Source: Gymnothorax reevesii
Taxonomy: Eukaryota; Chordata; Actinopteri; Anguilliformes; Muraenidae
DNA: 64,000 nt
Direction of reading: 5' to 3'
Assembly (NCBI GenBank): GCA_029721435.1
Contig: CM056582.1
Coordinates: 43,606,611 to 43,670,610, forward strand
Positions 11,441 to 21,659 of this stretch are shown piece after piece; position 1 is the stretch's first letter, and every line of letters starts with the position of its first letter. The notes beneath the pieces are model-generated. The model ran no database searches, was not told the DNA's origin, and saw only the letters and a program-made list of their open reading frames with translations. The translations under genes were made by a program, and so were the position numbers.

Positions 11441-12689
11441 GGGCGAATGCTGAGAGATCGTTAGTCTATTAGTATGTGCAGCTATACAATCCCGAGTGCA
11501 TGTTAGTCAGTTAGTAGGAATATACAATGTTAATCTGTGTTAGTAAATTATTGAAAACAATAAACTGTTAGTACGGTTAGTAGATAGCGAAAGGAGAGAG
11601 GGAGGAAGAACACGAGATATGAAGGAAGATTGAAATCCCAGAAACCAGTAAATCACCCGAATGAGTGGCACGCAAGACTAAACCGTGAGCAAAGACCTAC
11701 ACAAGACAAGACGGGGTTGACGTAGTGCAAAGCATGGCATGGCAGAAATAAACAAGACAAGAGAATGAAAACATGGCATGATAACTAAATGATCTGAACA
11801 TGAAAAATAATAAAACAAGAAATCTAAATAACCAAAACACAAAATACAATCCTAAGAATAGTCAAAGGGCAGGCAATGGTCACTAAACACAGAAATCAAT
11901 AAACATGGCATAGCCAGGCACAAAACTTAAACATGGAAAAGCAGGGTCCTAACAACTATTGATTAAAAATTTGGATGACTGATGGGGGAAAAAAACGAAG
12001 TATTGGATATCTGTGAGTCACTCGACTGAGTACCACTGTGGGATGCGGAGTTAAAAAAAAATAAAAAATCGAAAAGTCCCTAGGAATGAGTTGTTAGCTC
12101 ATTCAGGAACATGGTAAAACAAGGTTCTAAGGTCTTAATGATATATTTTTCAAGAAATGCTTGCAATTTACCATTATGCTATTGAAAACTTTGGGAAAAG
12201 AAAACTTTGCAAGGTGTTTTAACCTTTAGTTATATGTCTTTTGTTTAAATATAATCTTGGGAATCAACCTTACAATAAGAGATTTCAAAGTGAATAGAAC
12301 TGAATATTTCCCAGTTAGACCTACCTGTTACTGAGACATTGTTTGTGGTATTAGTAGTTCATTTCTTAAGTTCAGTTAGAAGCCTTTTAGATAGAGATAT
12401 TCAGATAGCAGTTTGCAGGATATATTCACGCTGTGTGTTTTTAGGATGGCCCAGTTGCAGTGATTATGTGACCGTGAGCGGTTGAAGCAGTAACACCCTA
12501 TAGAATATTTTGCCCAGCTTTGAAGTAAACTAATGCACACAAAGAAGAGAAAGTGGCTTTAAATTTAGCATTTATCATTGATATCAGCCGGGAACATGGA
12601 AATGTATTTTGCATAAAACTTAAAGTGAGCAATGACTTCAAAAGATCACTACATTTTTCTCAAATTTTAGCCTTCATAGGAGGATTTCT
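11441..12689. other. Unassigned repeat-derived sequence
   Basis: AT-rich, no open frame of note, no RNA gene seen. The stretch 11860-11950 resembles the copy A/B repeat type in composition. Nothing else can be supported. Confidence 0.3.
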
Positions 12690-13420
12690 AAATAATACGC
12701 CTCACAAATTATGGAAAACTGTTACATACAGTTCAGGAACCACACACAAGAGACAGAAATACAAAAAACTTATGCCTTTACTGGGGTCCAAGTCAAAGCC
12801 AAAATACACAGGAATTGCCAAGCCACAATACGAAATCCAAAAACACTACCGACTAGACAGGCAGGGGTCAGAACCAGTAAGACAGCTGGCCAGAGGTACA
12901 AAAACGATAGGCAACAAAAGATTGTAGTCGATGGGCAAAGCCAATGGTCATACACAGGGCATCCAAACACAGAACTCGTGGTCATACAAAAATAGGTCAA
13001 AATCCAGAAAGACAAATACAGTACAAATATGGCCATGGCAAGAATCAAGGTCAAACTATCCAATGGGAGCAAAACAATATTCAATGGCATACGAGGCACT
13101 CTGCACAAATAAGTATTGATCAACGTTCTGATAAGAGCTGTGAGTGAAAAGACTGTTTAAATAGACAAGAGGAAGGTCACATGCTATGTAGGGAACAGGT
13201 TAATTGGATCAAACTAATTATAAAGGAATGAACATGAGGAAGTACCTAATCACATGAAAAAGGTAAAAGCCAAAACGCGGACAGGGATCACAAGACAGCC
13301 TATAGACAGAACAAACAGATCCGGTTAGGGATTGCTAAGTGCACAGAGTGAGTGGCAGCTCAACTAAGTGGAAAATACCACAGTATAATATGATTGACAG
13401 AGAATAAAACTCTTGAATTT
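12690..13420. repeat. Interspersed LTR-like repeat, copy B
   Basis: Diverged relative of 10660-11440. Shared phrases include ACATGAGGAA..TA..TAAT.ACATGA and GACAGGGATCACAAGACA. The same orientation as copy A. No coding potential. Confidence 0.5.
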
Positions 13421-14289
13421 GGGAATCTAACTAAAATACTGCAGTAATGAAATTATTGGGGATGTAGTGCTTTGCATCAGAGATAATCAGTCTATAAAAT
13501 CAAAGCTCACTGATCAGAGCAGAAAACAAGAAGGAGGGCTCTTAAAAGTTCCAAGGGAAGTCTCGAGTGTAGTTTTGTTTTTCCATCAGTATGCAATAAT
13601 TATAGCTGCTCTGAATACAGAACAATGTGAATGATTTTGTTTATTCTGCTAAAAATTAGTGATATTAAAGGGGTTTGATTGACTAATGAAACATTTTTTC
13701 TACTTTCGACAAAACAGGAGCTTATCTGTCAAATGCTGGTTTATGGAAGCTGTGCTGAAACTAACTAATTTGTCTCATTTCTAAATGTGTGTATTACAGG
13801 GTGACACAATGAAGATTTGAGGAGGAAGGAAACTGTGTGTGATGTGAATCTGTTGTTATGTGAATCTAACTGTCAAGTTTCTCGACAGACCCAGAATCCT
13901 GTGGAGCGAAGGAACAAAAAAGGAGCGAGATATACATGCATAAAATAGATCAAAATTATTAGTAAACTGAAATGACCAATGGCCTGGCCAGCCATTGAGC
14001 AGTTCAAAAGAAGTCATTTGAAAAAAATAAAAAATATTTAGGTGGATTCAGTTCTGAAATTCTGACTGTTGATTTGAATTAAATTCATAGTATTTAAAGG
14101 TGGTACCACCTGTTATTTGAAAGTCGACTTATAATATGTGATCACATTTCATTTTCTTTTACAAATTGACTGACAGAATCTTTTAATACTTATGAAAATG
14201 ACAATGACGAGGAAAGGGACAATGACACGGACCAAAGTCTCTCAGAAAAAAGGACAACTGAGACAGAATGGGGTTTTCGAGCAAATTAA

Positions 14290-15430
14290 AATAGTCTTCC
14301 AGGACCTCGGGACTGTCTAATATAGTAAATGCATGGATAAAACGGGGGTGGAAAAAAAGTTAAAAAAAAGAATAAAAATAAAAGTGGTATGGTGTGTGTT
14401 GTGTTCTGGCCTTTGGCCAGGACAGCATTTATGGTGTTAACAGTTTCATGTTCAAGATTTCTTAGTTTCATAGTTTCATGTTCATAGTCACAGTTTTAAC
14501 AGTTTCTTGTATCCAGTCATTGCATTTCAATATTCACGTTCATTGTCCATGTTTTTAATTTTCCATGTTTTTGTTTTTTCCAGGTCTGCCAAGCCACTCC
14601 ACCGCTTGTCTGCGTTCCGCCCCGTGCCTTCGTTGTTGCACATTTCTGAGCTATGGTTGGCTTTGGTATTTCCCCTTCCTTCTGTGCTGTGCGGATTCGG
14701 GCCTTTCTAAGCTTAATTGGCAATTAACTGTTTTTAAGTTACTAACATTTACTAACACTCACTGGGTAGGTGTAATTCATTAGATAGGCACATTACTAAT
14801 ATTACTAATTTAGACAGGGAGTTTGTTGTCATGATTCCTGCTTTGCTATTTCACGATCTTGCTGTGCTTTTCTGTTCTGAACATTCATGCTGCTTTCAAA
14901 CAGCATACTTAATTGGTACTTAAGCTGAGCACGCTCATTCTCTTAATGAGCAAGTCTTGTTATCCAATCTTGGTCCATGTCTCATTATCTTGCCTTGCCT
15001 CTTGTTTCTCCTTCTCCGGGTGTTGCCCCTCATGTCTTGATTTCCTAACCATTATCTGGATGCGGTGGAAGTTGGCTGGCAGACAGTGTCTCAAGTCTCG
15101 TTTCATGTACAGTCTTCGCTCATGTTCATGCTTCCAAGTCCTTGTTTCCAAGTCTTGTTCATAGTCCTTGTGTATATAGACAGTCTTGTTATTTATTTTT
15201 CCTCTTGGATTTCTGCCTGGAGTTTCCAGAGGTTTTTTGTTCTTGCCTTTTTAGCTCTTTAGTTCTTTGCTCTGTGAAGCACTCCTTAGTTTGTCTTTTT
15301 GCAACCCTTTGGGCCAAGTTTTTCGTTGGCCCTCGTGCCTGTTTTATTTTGTTTTCAATAAATCCTCATTTTCCTTCACCCCGCGTCTGGTGTCTAACTG
15401 ATCTCATATCAGTGTGGGACTGATGGAAAG
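14290..15430 (+). repeat. T-rich LTR-like repeat with AATAAA at 15357
   Basis: Pyrimidine-rich sequence ending in a run-up typical of LTR or 3'-UTR sequence: TTTTGTTTTC, then AATAAA at 15357-15362. It contains a TATATAG motif near 15172. It may be an inverted relative of copies A and B, but I could not align it with certainty. Several reading frames of 60-90 codons here are low-complexity and not credible genes. Confidence 0.4.
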
Positions 15431-15774
15431 CTCTGACTTTCAAAAATATCTGTTTCTTGTATATTCTAAGTTGACACATGGCGTAAGCCATGCGTCAAAA
15501 AGGGGGAAGGGAGTAAATGGAGTAAGCAAGCATGGGGTCATCATACTGAACAGCTGTGGGAGCATAAGTATTGTATGAATGTGAGGTTGTGCAAGACATT
15601 TAATGATGGAGCAGAAGGATTTAAGTGGGGGAAAAGATTGTTACCAATCAAAGGAAAAAGTACATGTTTATGTGAGTAGACTGGTTCACCAGAGGAGATC
15701 AGACATCACCTGCAGTCAGCCCTGATGCCCTGGTGAGGAAACAATATTGTTTTCTTTGTTTCTCAATTCTATAA

Positions 15775-16239
15775 GTGATAAGTGCAGACGAAAATGTTCA
15801 TTTTTGGAAGAAGGTGATGAAAAGTAATGGTATGAATTTGGAAAAGGTTAATTTGCAGATATCATCCCCCAATCACAAGGAATCAGATGGAAATAGCAAA
15901 TGGGAGTGTGAAGTGAAATTCCAACAAAAAATTTTTTTTACAGAGGGCAAAATTAACCGTATGGAAGCATATCAACCAGGGTGTAATACTGGATGGAGAA
16001 ACCTGCTGTTGTGTCATGAAGAGAGATTAATTAATCGTACTTTAACAGCAACACTGACACTAGGTAAAAGAGTGGGATGTTTTGTTGTGACTGTTGTTCA
16101 AAAAGGACCCAATGAGTGTTGGAAACAGCATGGAAACCTGGCAAATTTTAAAGGTGGCCCAAGTGACTGTCCACTCTGGAAATCCTCTCTGCGAATGGGG
16201 AAGGAGAGCAGAGGCCGGTCGGAAGTGCTGGAAAGATGA
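15775..16239 (+). CDS. Unrecognised ORF inside decayed LTR element (154 codons)
   Basis: Open frame of 154 codons from an ATA start codon, ending at TGA 16237-16239. It has six cysteines and one N-x-T site (INRTLT) but no signal peptide or membrane segment. It sits upstream of the hairpin motif in a retroelement context, where an envelope or accessory gene could lie, but I recognise no family. It may be a chance frame. Confidence 0.25.
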   Translation: MISADENVHFWKKVMKSNGMNLEKVNLQISSPNHKESDGNSKWECEVKFQQKIFFTEGKINRMEAYQPGCNTGWRNLLLCHEERLINRTLTATLTLGKRVGCFVVTVVQKGPNECWKQHGNLANFKGGPSDCPLWKSSLRMGKESRGRSEVLER

Positions 16240-16823
16240 TCCATGTCGCTGTGCATCGTATGCGCTAGTAGCCTCTCCACAGTGACGGCCCTCTACGGTG
16301 CGCAAAGCACCTGGGTTGAAGATATACACTATTAAACTATCTTACATTTTTTAGCTGAATGATATCATGGGTAGCAGCTGCTAAGTGAAAGAGTCAACTT
16401 TCCTCTACCAGCTGATTCAACGCTTCGGATGTCAGGCTTGGGACAAGAGAAGACATTATCTTACTTAGACAACATGTGTAATCACGAAATATATAACCTC
16501 ATTATTTTGTTTAAAGCATAAAATGTATAATCAAGTTCTGTATAACTGCATGCTATCAGTTTAGTATTCACTTGATATACCCTGGGCTGGTCTTAGTATA
16601 TTCATGTTTTTGCATAAGTAGTCTCTATTGTGGAGTTAAGTTAAAAGAAAATTGGACCACACTGATGTTGTTGTGAACGATGACAGCTACAATCTGCTTA
16701 GCTGCTGATTCAAGGGGTGACATGCCTGCACAGCCAGTGATTCTGTGTTCCAGAGAGGATAAGGAAACTTAACTCCCTCGAGGGAAGAGGATTGCGCCCC
16801 CCAACAATCAAATGGCGAGTTGT

Positions 16824-16884
16824 GATTCACTCCAGAGACGGATGAGATCTCCAAAGGGGGAGAAACCTAAGGCAGGGGTGAATC
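16824..16884 (+). other. Predicted RNA hairpin, copy 2 (covarying stem)
   Basis: GATTCACTCC (16824-16833) pairs with GGGGTGAATC (16875-16884); inside, TCTCC (16848-16852) pairs with GGAGA (16859-16863). Compared with 5616-5678 the outer stem has T-A instead of C-G at its third pair, preserving pairing, while the inner loop differs in sequence. Confidence 0.6.
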
Positions 16885-17499
16885 GACCGCCCTAAGTCAA
16901 GTATATAAACAAGAAGGCAAAGGAGTGCGGTAACTGCTCCAAAGCACGGTGAATAATAAACAAAATAAGAGGGGATATGCATTAACTGACATCACCACTC
17001 ACCATCAGGTGAGGACAGGCCTGGGATCAGATCAATTTACTGGGAGAGATCAAGAATCAATTGGAAGACCATTTAGAGAGTAGGTTGGGTTGTCATTTTC
17101 TCAGCAAGATCAGTGTGGACTGAGTGTGGTAATTTATCATATAAAATTCCATTATCAGTGATTATTTCCCCAGAAGCCAAGATCATGTGATAAGAATTTG
17201 CATCAGGGAAAATGCTGTGTTATTTGTCTAAAATAGGAAGGGATTGTTTCCACGCCATGCTCAGGTCTGCGGATGGGTCATCATCTCGATAATCACTATG
17301 GGCTAATCGGATGGAACCTAACAGCAGAGCATGGGGAGAAATTGCAAAAGCTGTGACAATTAAAAACGTCACAAAAGGGGAAATATGTGGTGGGAAAAAT
17401 GTCCCAAACGGTTCTAAATTCAGAATAGTACTATAATCACATTTAAACAGAGAGAACTCAGCCAGCTTCTTGTGGCCCCTCAAAATTGCTAGAAGACTG

Positions 17500-18060
17500 T
17501 GGAGCAGAGAGGAAGCATAAACTCATAAATCTGCCAAACGCAAGATAACAGGACTGCAAGCCGGCCGACCAAGGGTGGCTAGATGAGCTAATCTTCCAGA
17601 ATGACCATATTGGTCAGCCTGGACCCATTACTGGAGCATGCGCAGCTAAGTGTTCTGGAACCATTCATGACCTAGATAAGTTACTGAACTTCTGCTGAAC
17701 CCAAGGTTTGGGAGGCTCAAATGTGGTCTTCATGCGTCCCTGGAGGCTTGAAATGAATTTACACTATGATGTAATGGTTAACTTGTTACTAAGGGTGGAG
17801 GGTTGCTATATGACAATGAACCAATTAGAATGAATAATTTTGTATAAAGTGGGACGAGCCACATTTATTCCCACCTAGAGGGACGTGCCAAAAGGGTAAT
17901 AAATACGAGGGTTCGGACAGTCAGTGGTCAGTCTGTGTCGGGTGATTGAAGAAGAATGAATGCTATGTGGTTTGCGCAGACCAGCCTTGGTTTTGTACTT
18001 CACTTTGAGCGACTTGCAATAAACCTGATCACATCAGACTCTGGAGAATGTGTCCATTCC
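17500..18060 (+). repeat. Probable solo or 3' LTR (borders approximate)
   Basis: CCAAT (17821-17825) and TATAAA (17843-17848) 17 bp apart, then AATAAA at 17898 and 18018. This promoter-then-poly(A) order within 200 bp is LTR-like. No second copy exists in the window to define the ends. Confidence 0.45.
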
Positions 18061-18677
18061 TTGAAGGTAGATTTATAGGGGTTGGGAGAACACTTGGTCC
18101 ACAAGTGTTTTCACCCACACTCTCTGTGCTGCTCCTGGGCGCTGCTTTGCCTGCAGCCCTCTCGGTGTCTGACGAGCCTCTTCAGGAGGCTAGAGCGCTC
18201 CCCTCTGAGCCCATGCCAGCCAGAGAGGAGCATCAGTACCAGCTGCCGCAGAGCACTGTTGGTCAGGCTCAGCAGAGACAGACTGGCTCTCGTAAGCCCC
18301 CACGGCCCATCATGCCAAAGGGTCCTGTGAAACGGCAGTTGTTTGTGTCGCTCCCAGCACCAGCACCCTTTGTCACTCCTCAGACACTCACACCAGCAGG
18401 GCAAACTGACAGTTTTCTGCCAGTGGTCCTCCCTTGGTCAGTCGCGCAGAGCTTCAGCCCGTCACCCAGTGCGCTGGTCTCTACAGTAGAAGCTGGAGCT
18501 GCTCCAAAGCGGCCGTATCGAAGGACTGTTCAAGCTAATACATGTAAAAAGTGTGGACAGTTCCGGACTGCTGAAACGGGACACAGCCAGTACAAGGGTA
18601 GGGTGTATTGCCCTGTTATTGAGTCAATGTCCAAAGAACAGTGGCTTGAGGACATAAAGAAAAAAATCCTAAAATAA
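18048..18677 (+). CDS. Proline-rich ORF with C-terminal Cys motif (209 codons)
   Basis: One uninterrupted frame ending TAA at 18675-18677. Residues 1-150 are rich in P, Q, S and A with little predicted fold. Residues about 165-190 carry CKKCGQ...TGHSQYKG...YCP, a C-x2-C plus H and C pattern that could bind one zinc ion, followed by a Lys-rich tail. Similar C-terminal modules are, to my recollection, widespread in fish repeat-derived proteins. The first codons overlap the LTR-like region, so the true 5' end may be a splice acceptor rather than the ATG. It could be the last exon of a transposon gene. Function unknown. Confidence 0.45.
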   Translation: MCPFLEGRFIGVGRTLGPQVFSPTLSVLLLGAALPAALSVSDEPLQEARALPSEPMPAREEHQYQLPQSTVGQAQQRQTGSRKPPRPIMPKGPVKRQLFVSLPAPAPFVTPQTLTPAGQTDSFLPVVLPWSVAQSFSPSPSALVSTVEAGAAPKRPYRRTVQANTCKKCGQFRTAETGHSQYKGRVYCPVIESMSKEQWLEDIKKKILK

Positions 18678-19214
18678 TATTTTATAAAGCCGTAATATTT
18701 TATAATATTCTTGTAATGCCAGTAATTAATAATTGCAGACCCCGGAGGAAGTGATTCCTTTCATATTTGGCATGTACACAGGTTTGGTTGCCATGGCGAC
18801 AATATTAGCCAAATAGTATGCAAATTAGTGACAAAAAATTTTAGATTTCTTTTTGGACATAGTACAGCCTACAATTTTAGACCAGCTTCCGATTGCTTTC
18901 ATATTTGATATGGACATGTGATATTCTTCACTTATAAAAGCTAGGGAACAATTACTCATTGCTTCTGTTTGACATAGTGACAGTATTGGCCGAATAATGC
19001 ACAAAAAAGGGGAGAGGTGGGCTTACAGGGGCTACACCCATGTGGTTGCAGTCGACCAGGCTGTCTGTTTGTAAATAATGTTTATGGTTACATATTTTAA
19101 AATATTTTTCATTAATTTATTCTGTATTTAATGTAAATAGTTGTATGAAAAAAACCAGTCTTTCTACATTTTAAGTGTTCATATTTTTTGTTGTTTTATG
19201 GTCTGTTCTAATTA
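18678..19214. other. No gene seen
   Basis: AT-rich sequence after the ORF, containing repeated phrases such as TTTCATATTTG near 18757 and 18897. No coding or RNA signal recognised. Confidence 0.4.
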
Positions 19215-19281
19215 CAGTTTTTTACAATCACTTTGACGCTAACCTCAGAAGTTTTTGCTCAATTGTTTTTTCAATCGCTTC
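19215..19281 (+). mobile_element. Tc1/mariner terminal repeat fragment
   Basis: CAGTTTTTTACAATCACTTTGACG and the following 30 bp match the terminal inverted repeats at 24143 and 27708. It is preceded by TA. Only the terminus is present, ending where the Gmr1-like LTR begins, so it is a solo end or strongly deleted copy. Confidence 0.6.
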
Positions 19282-19742
19282 TGTAATGTGAATAGAGGCC
19301 ACTAGATGGCAGTATTTACCTTTTTTTGTTAAGCCCAGACTGGAGGTTTGGGCATGTTTTAGGCATGTCTGGGACAAGTCCCAGAGAAAAAAAAAAAAAA
19401 GCCTAAAAGGTGGGAGGGGTCTGCAAAAGAGTATTTAAGGGGGAGAATTGAGACCGTGAAGTAGTAGGAGAAATTGCAAGGAGAAGGATACATGTGACCA
19501 GAACTGTCAGACCTGTTCAAGACCTGTGAAGCTTTTAGTGGATTTTTGCCAGAGTTAGAGCATTTTCCTCACCCAGGAAATCACCAAGCAACCCACCAAA
19601 GGGACTGTAAATATTTCGGTTTTTGTATATAATCAATCTTGGTCTGTAGATAGTAGATTAGTTAAAAGTGTTTGTTAAATTAAATGTGTTTTAGTTTTAA
19701 AATTTTTGTCTGTCATCCTTTGCTGTCATAAATGTCATAACA
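19282..19742 (+). repeat. 5' LTR of Gmr1-like element
   Basis: Inferred LTR running TGTAATGTG to GTCATAACA. It includes an A14 run (about 19387-19400) and TATTTAAG near 19431 as a possible TATA-like box. The right border is ambiguous because CATAACAAATTGGGG is tandemly repeated there (19736-19766). There is no 3' LTR for comparison. Confidence 0.6.
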
Positions 19743-19761
19743 AATTGGGGCCATAACAAAT

Positions 19762-19781
19762 TGGGGGCTCAGGTCCGGGAT
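19762..19781 (+). other. Primer binding site, tRNA-Pro-like
   Basis: TGGGGGCTCAGGTCCGGGAT resembles the tRNA-Pro complement TGGGGGCTCGTCCGGGAT but has two extra bases in the middle. Its place just after the LTR supports the call; the insertion may reflect decay. Confidence 0.6.
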
Positions 19782-19871
19782 AGACCATTGTGTGAGTCAT
19801 TTATTGAAAATCTAACATTTCAAATTGTAAAATTGTTTTTGTGAATTTTCCTATATATTTGCATATATATA

Positions 19872-19874
<3 letters not shown>

Positions 19875-19903
<29 letters not shown>
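19875..19903. repeat. (TA)n microsatellite
   Basis: About 14 TA dinucleotides immediately upstream of the gag start. Confidence 0.95.
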
Positions 19904-19905
<2 letters not shown>

Positions 19906-19919
19906 ACAGATAGACAGCA

Positions 19920-20852
19920 ATGGATGATTTCTTGGCATCACCAACCCTAGAGGTTTTAAAGTCTTTTAAAAAGACAGAACTAGTAGAAATATGCAGACAT
20001 TTAGAGCTGACAGAGGTAAAACCAGCCATGCGAAAAGCAAGACTGGCTAGAGAGATTGTTGAATATTACATTGATGAAAATGTGTTTGCACCCGGAGATC
20101 TGGAACATTTTCCAGTGGAAAATCCAAATAAAGAAATGGAACTCAAATTAAAAATGCTAGAATTTGAGAGAGAGAAAGAGGAAAGAGCAGAAAGAGAGAG
20201 ATAGAGACAGAGAGATTTTGAATTAGAGAAGTTGGATAGAGAAAAAAGACTCCAAATGGAGCAACTAAAAATTAAAATTGAATCTTAAAATAAATTTTGT
20301 GCTAGCCAGGAGGTAAAACTGGTGCCTCCATTTTTGGAAGAGGATGTTGACAACTATTTCCACTGTTTTGAAAAGGTAGCAAAGAGTTGCCAGTGGCCAA
20401 AGGAGCACTGGCCTCTGATGTTGCAAACTGTCCTCAAGGGTAAAGCTCAACAAGCCTATTCGGCTTTGTCTGCAGAGGATTCCTCTGATTATGAGGTTGT
20501 CAAAAAGGTTATTTTGAGAGCTTATGAGTTGGTTCCAGAGGCTTACCGACAGAAATTCAGAGGTCTGAAGAAATCTGAAAATCAGACTTATGTGGAATTT
20601 GCTAATGAGAAGAAGGTTTGCTTTGAGCGCTGGTGTACTTCTATGGAGGTCAAGGATGATTTCAACTCACTAAAAGAGAGGGTGTTAGTTGAAGAATTCA
20701 AGAACTGTGTTAAGGATGATATTAAGACCTACCTTAATGAGAAGCAAGCGCTGAATTTGCAATCAGCTGCCAAATTTCCAGATGAATATGTTCTGACACA
20801 TAAGTCCAAATTTCAGTCTAGCAGTAACAATAGATGGTCCCAAAAAAGGTAA
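19920..20852 (+). pseudogene. Gmr1-like gag, with two nonsense codons
   Basis: One reading frame from the ATG at 19920 to TAA 20850, broken by TAG at 20202 and TAA at 20286. The N terminus is a helical domain (MDDFLASPTLEVL...) with an acidic/basic coiled-coil stretch. The second half is the SCAN-like capsid region common to fish Gypsy elements (YRQKFRGLKK..., ending DEYVLTHK). Downstream, after a frameshift in an A-run at 20841, the remnant of a zinc knuckle (CSYCKKSGN) is readable near 20968-21000. Confidence 0.85.
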
Positions 20853-21053
20853 CGGTGATACCCAAGATTCCTCACCCAAAGACAAATACAAATCTGGTGA
20901 TGGTGCTCAGAAATCCAGTAACAGGTCTGATCAAAGTGTGAAAGCTGACAGTGACAAAAGTGGTCTAGTTTGCAGTTATTGCAAGAAATCTGGTAATGTT
21001 GGTTCCTTAAAGCTAAGAAAGAAAAAGAAAAGGATACCAAACCAAATGCCTTT
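20853..21053 (+). pseudogene. Gag C-terminal zinc-knuckle remnant
   Basis: In the +1 frame relative to the upstream gag: a Lys/Ser/Asp-rich linker then C-x2-C of a CCHC knuckle, after which the His and last Cys are not found. It ends at a TGA near 21055. The frame change suggests one base was gained in the A-run. Confidence 0.6.
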
Positions 21054-21611
21054 GTGAAAACAAGGTTAGAAACCCCTGTAGTAGATAACCGATCTGCTAA
21101 ATTGCCTGCTTCTTGTGGGGCTAAAAAGCCTGATACAGCTGACTTTGTGAGGGAGGAATTTCTTCCATTTGTGTCAGAGAGATTTGTGGCTCTGAATGAG
21201 CATACTACTCCTGTCCCCATATCTATCCTAAGGGATACTGGAGCTTCTCAGTCACTTTTGTTGATGAACTCCTTGGAGTTACGTGATGAGACTGCTTCTG
21301 GGGATTTCATACTTGTACAAGGTATTGAAGGGAGGACTGTATCTGTACCCCTGCGCTCTGTATTCTTGAAGTCAGATTTAGTTACAGGACAGGAAAAGGT
21401 GGGACTTATGTCAAGTCTACCTATCAGAGGTGTTTCTCTGTTGCTAGGCAATGACCTAGCTGGGGGCAAAGTAGTTCCCCCTGTAGATCTTACTTCACAG
21501 CCGAGCACTGAAGATGGCGATGAGGACCCATCTCTGTATCCTTCTTGCGCAGTGACTCGTGCTATGGCCAAGAAGGCTCAAGTAGATGATGTGGTGCCGT
21601 CCAGCACATGA
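21054..21611 (+). CDS. Gmr1-like aspartic protease region
   Basis: Open frame of 185 codons. Residues about 59-66 hold the active-site ILRDTGASQS motif; the second conserved segment is LLLGNDLAGG. It should cleave the Gag-Pol polyprotein as a dimer. In an active element it would be fused to gag and integrase; the chosen start is an internal Met, not an initiation codon. Confidence 0.8.
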   Translation: MKTRLETPVVDNRSAKLPASCGAKKPDTADFVREEFLPFVSERFVALNEHTTPVPISILRDTGASQSLLLMNSLELRDETASGDFILVQGIEGRTVSVPLRSVFLKSDLVTGQEKVGLMSSLPIRGVSLLLGNDLAGGKVVPPVDLTSQPSTEDGDEDPSLYPSCAVTRAMAKKAQVDDVVPSST

Positions 21612-21659
21612 AATAGTCATGACTCAGGTGGTTCGCCTTATGACTCTGTTCGGCCTACT

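Larger units (their letters stand above)
13600..18060 (+). mobile_element. Decayed ERV-like element related to 1078-7368 (approximate)
   Basis: Several short stretches match the interior of the ERV-like element in the same order: AAGTCGACT..ATAAT and TGTGATCACATT (14118-14150 versus 4611-4635), then the hairpin motif (16824-16884 versus 5616-5678). An LTR-like end follows, with CCAAT (17821), TATAAA (17843) and AATAAA (17898 and 18018). No matching 5' LTR was found, so borders are estimates. The middle (about 14.3-15.45 kb) is occupied by another repeat. Confidence 0.45.

Noticed and set aside
14507..15423. Cluster of short reading frames rich in Leu, Phe, Ser and Cys
   Set aside because: Composition follows the pyrimidine-rich repeat; frames overlap each other and have no conserved domain.
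15775..16239. Retroviral envelope gene
   Set aside because: Position and cysteines are compatible, but no signal peptide, cleavage site, fusion peptide or membrane anchor is visible.
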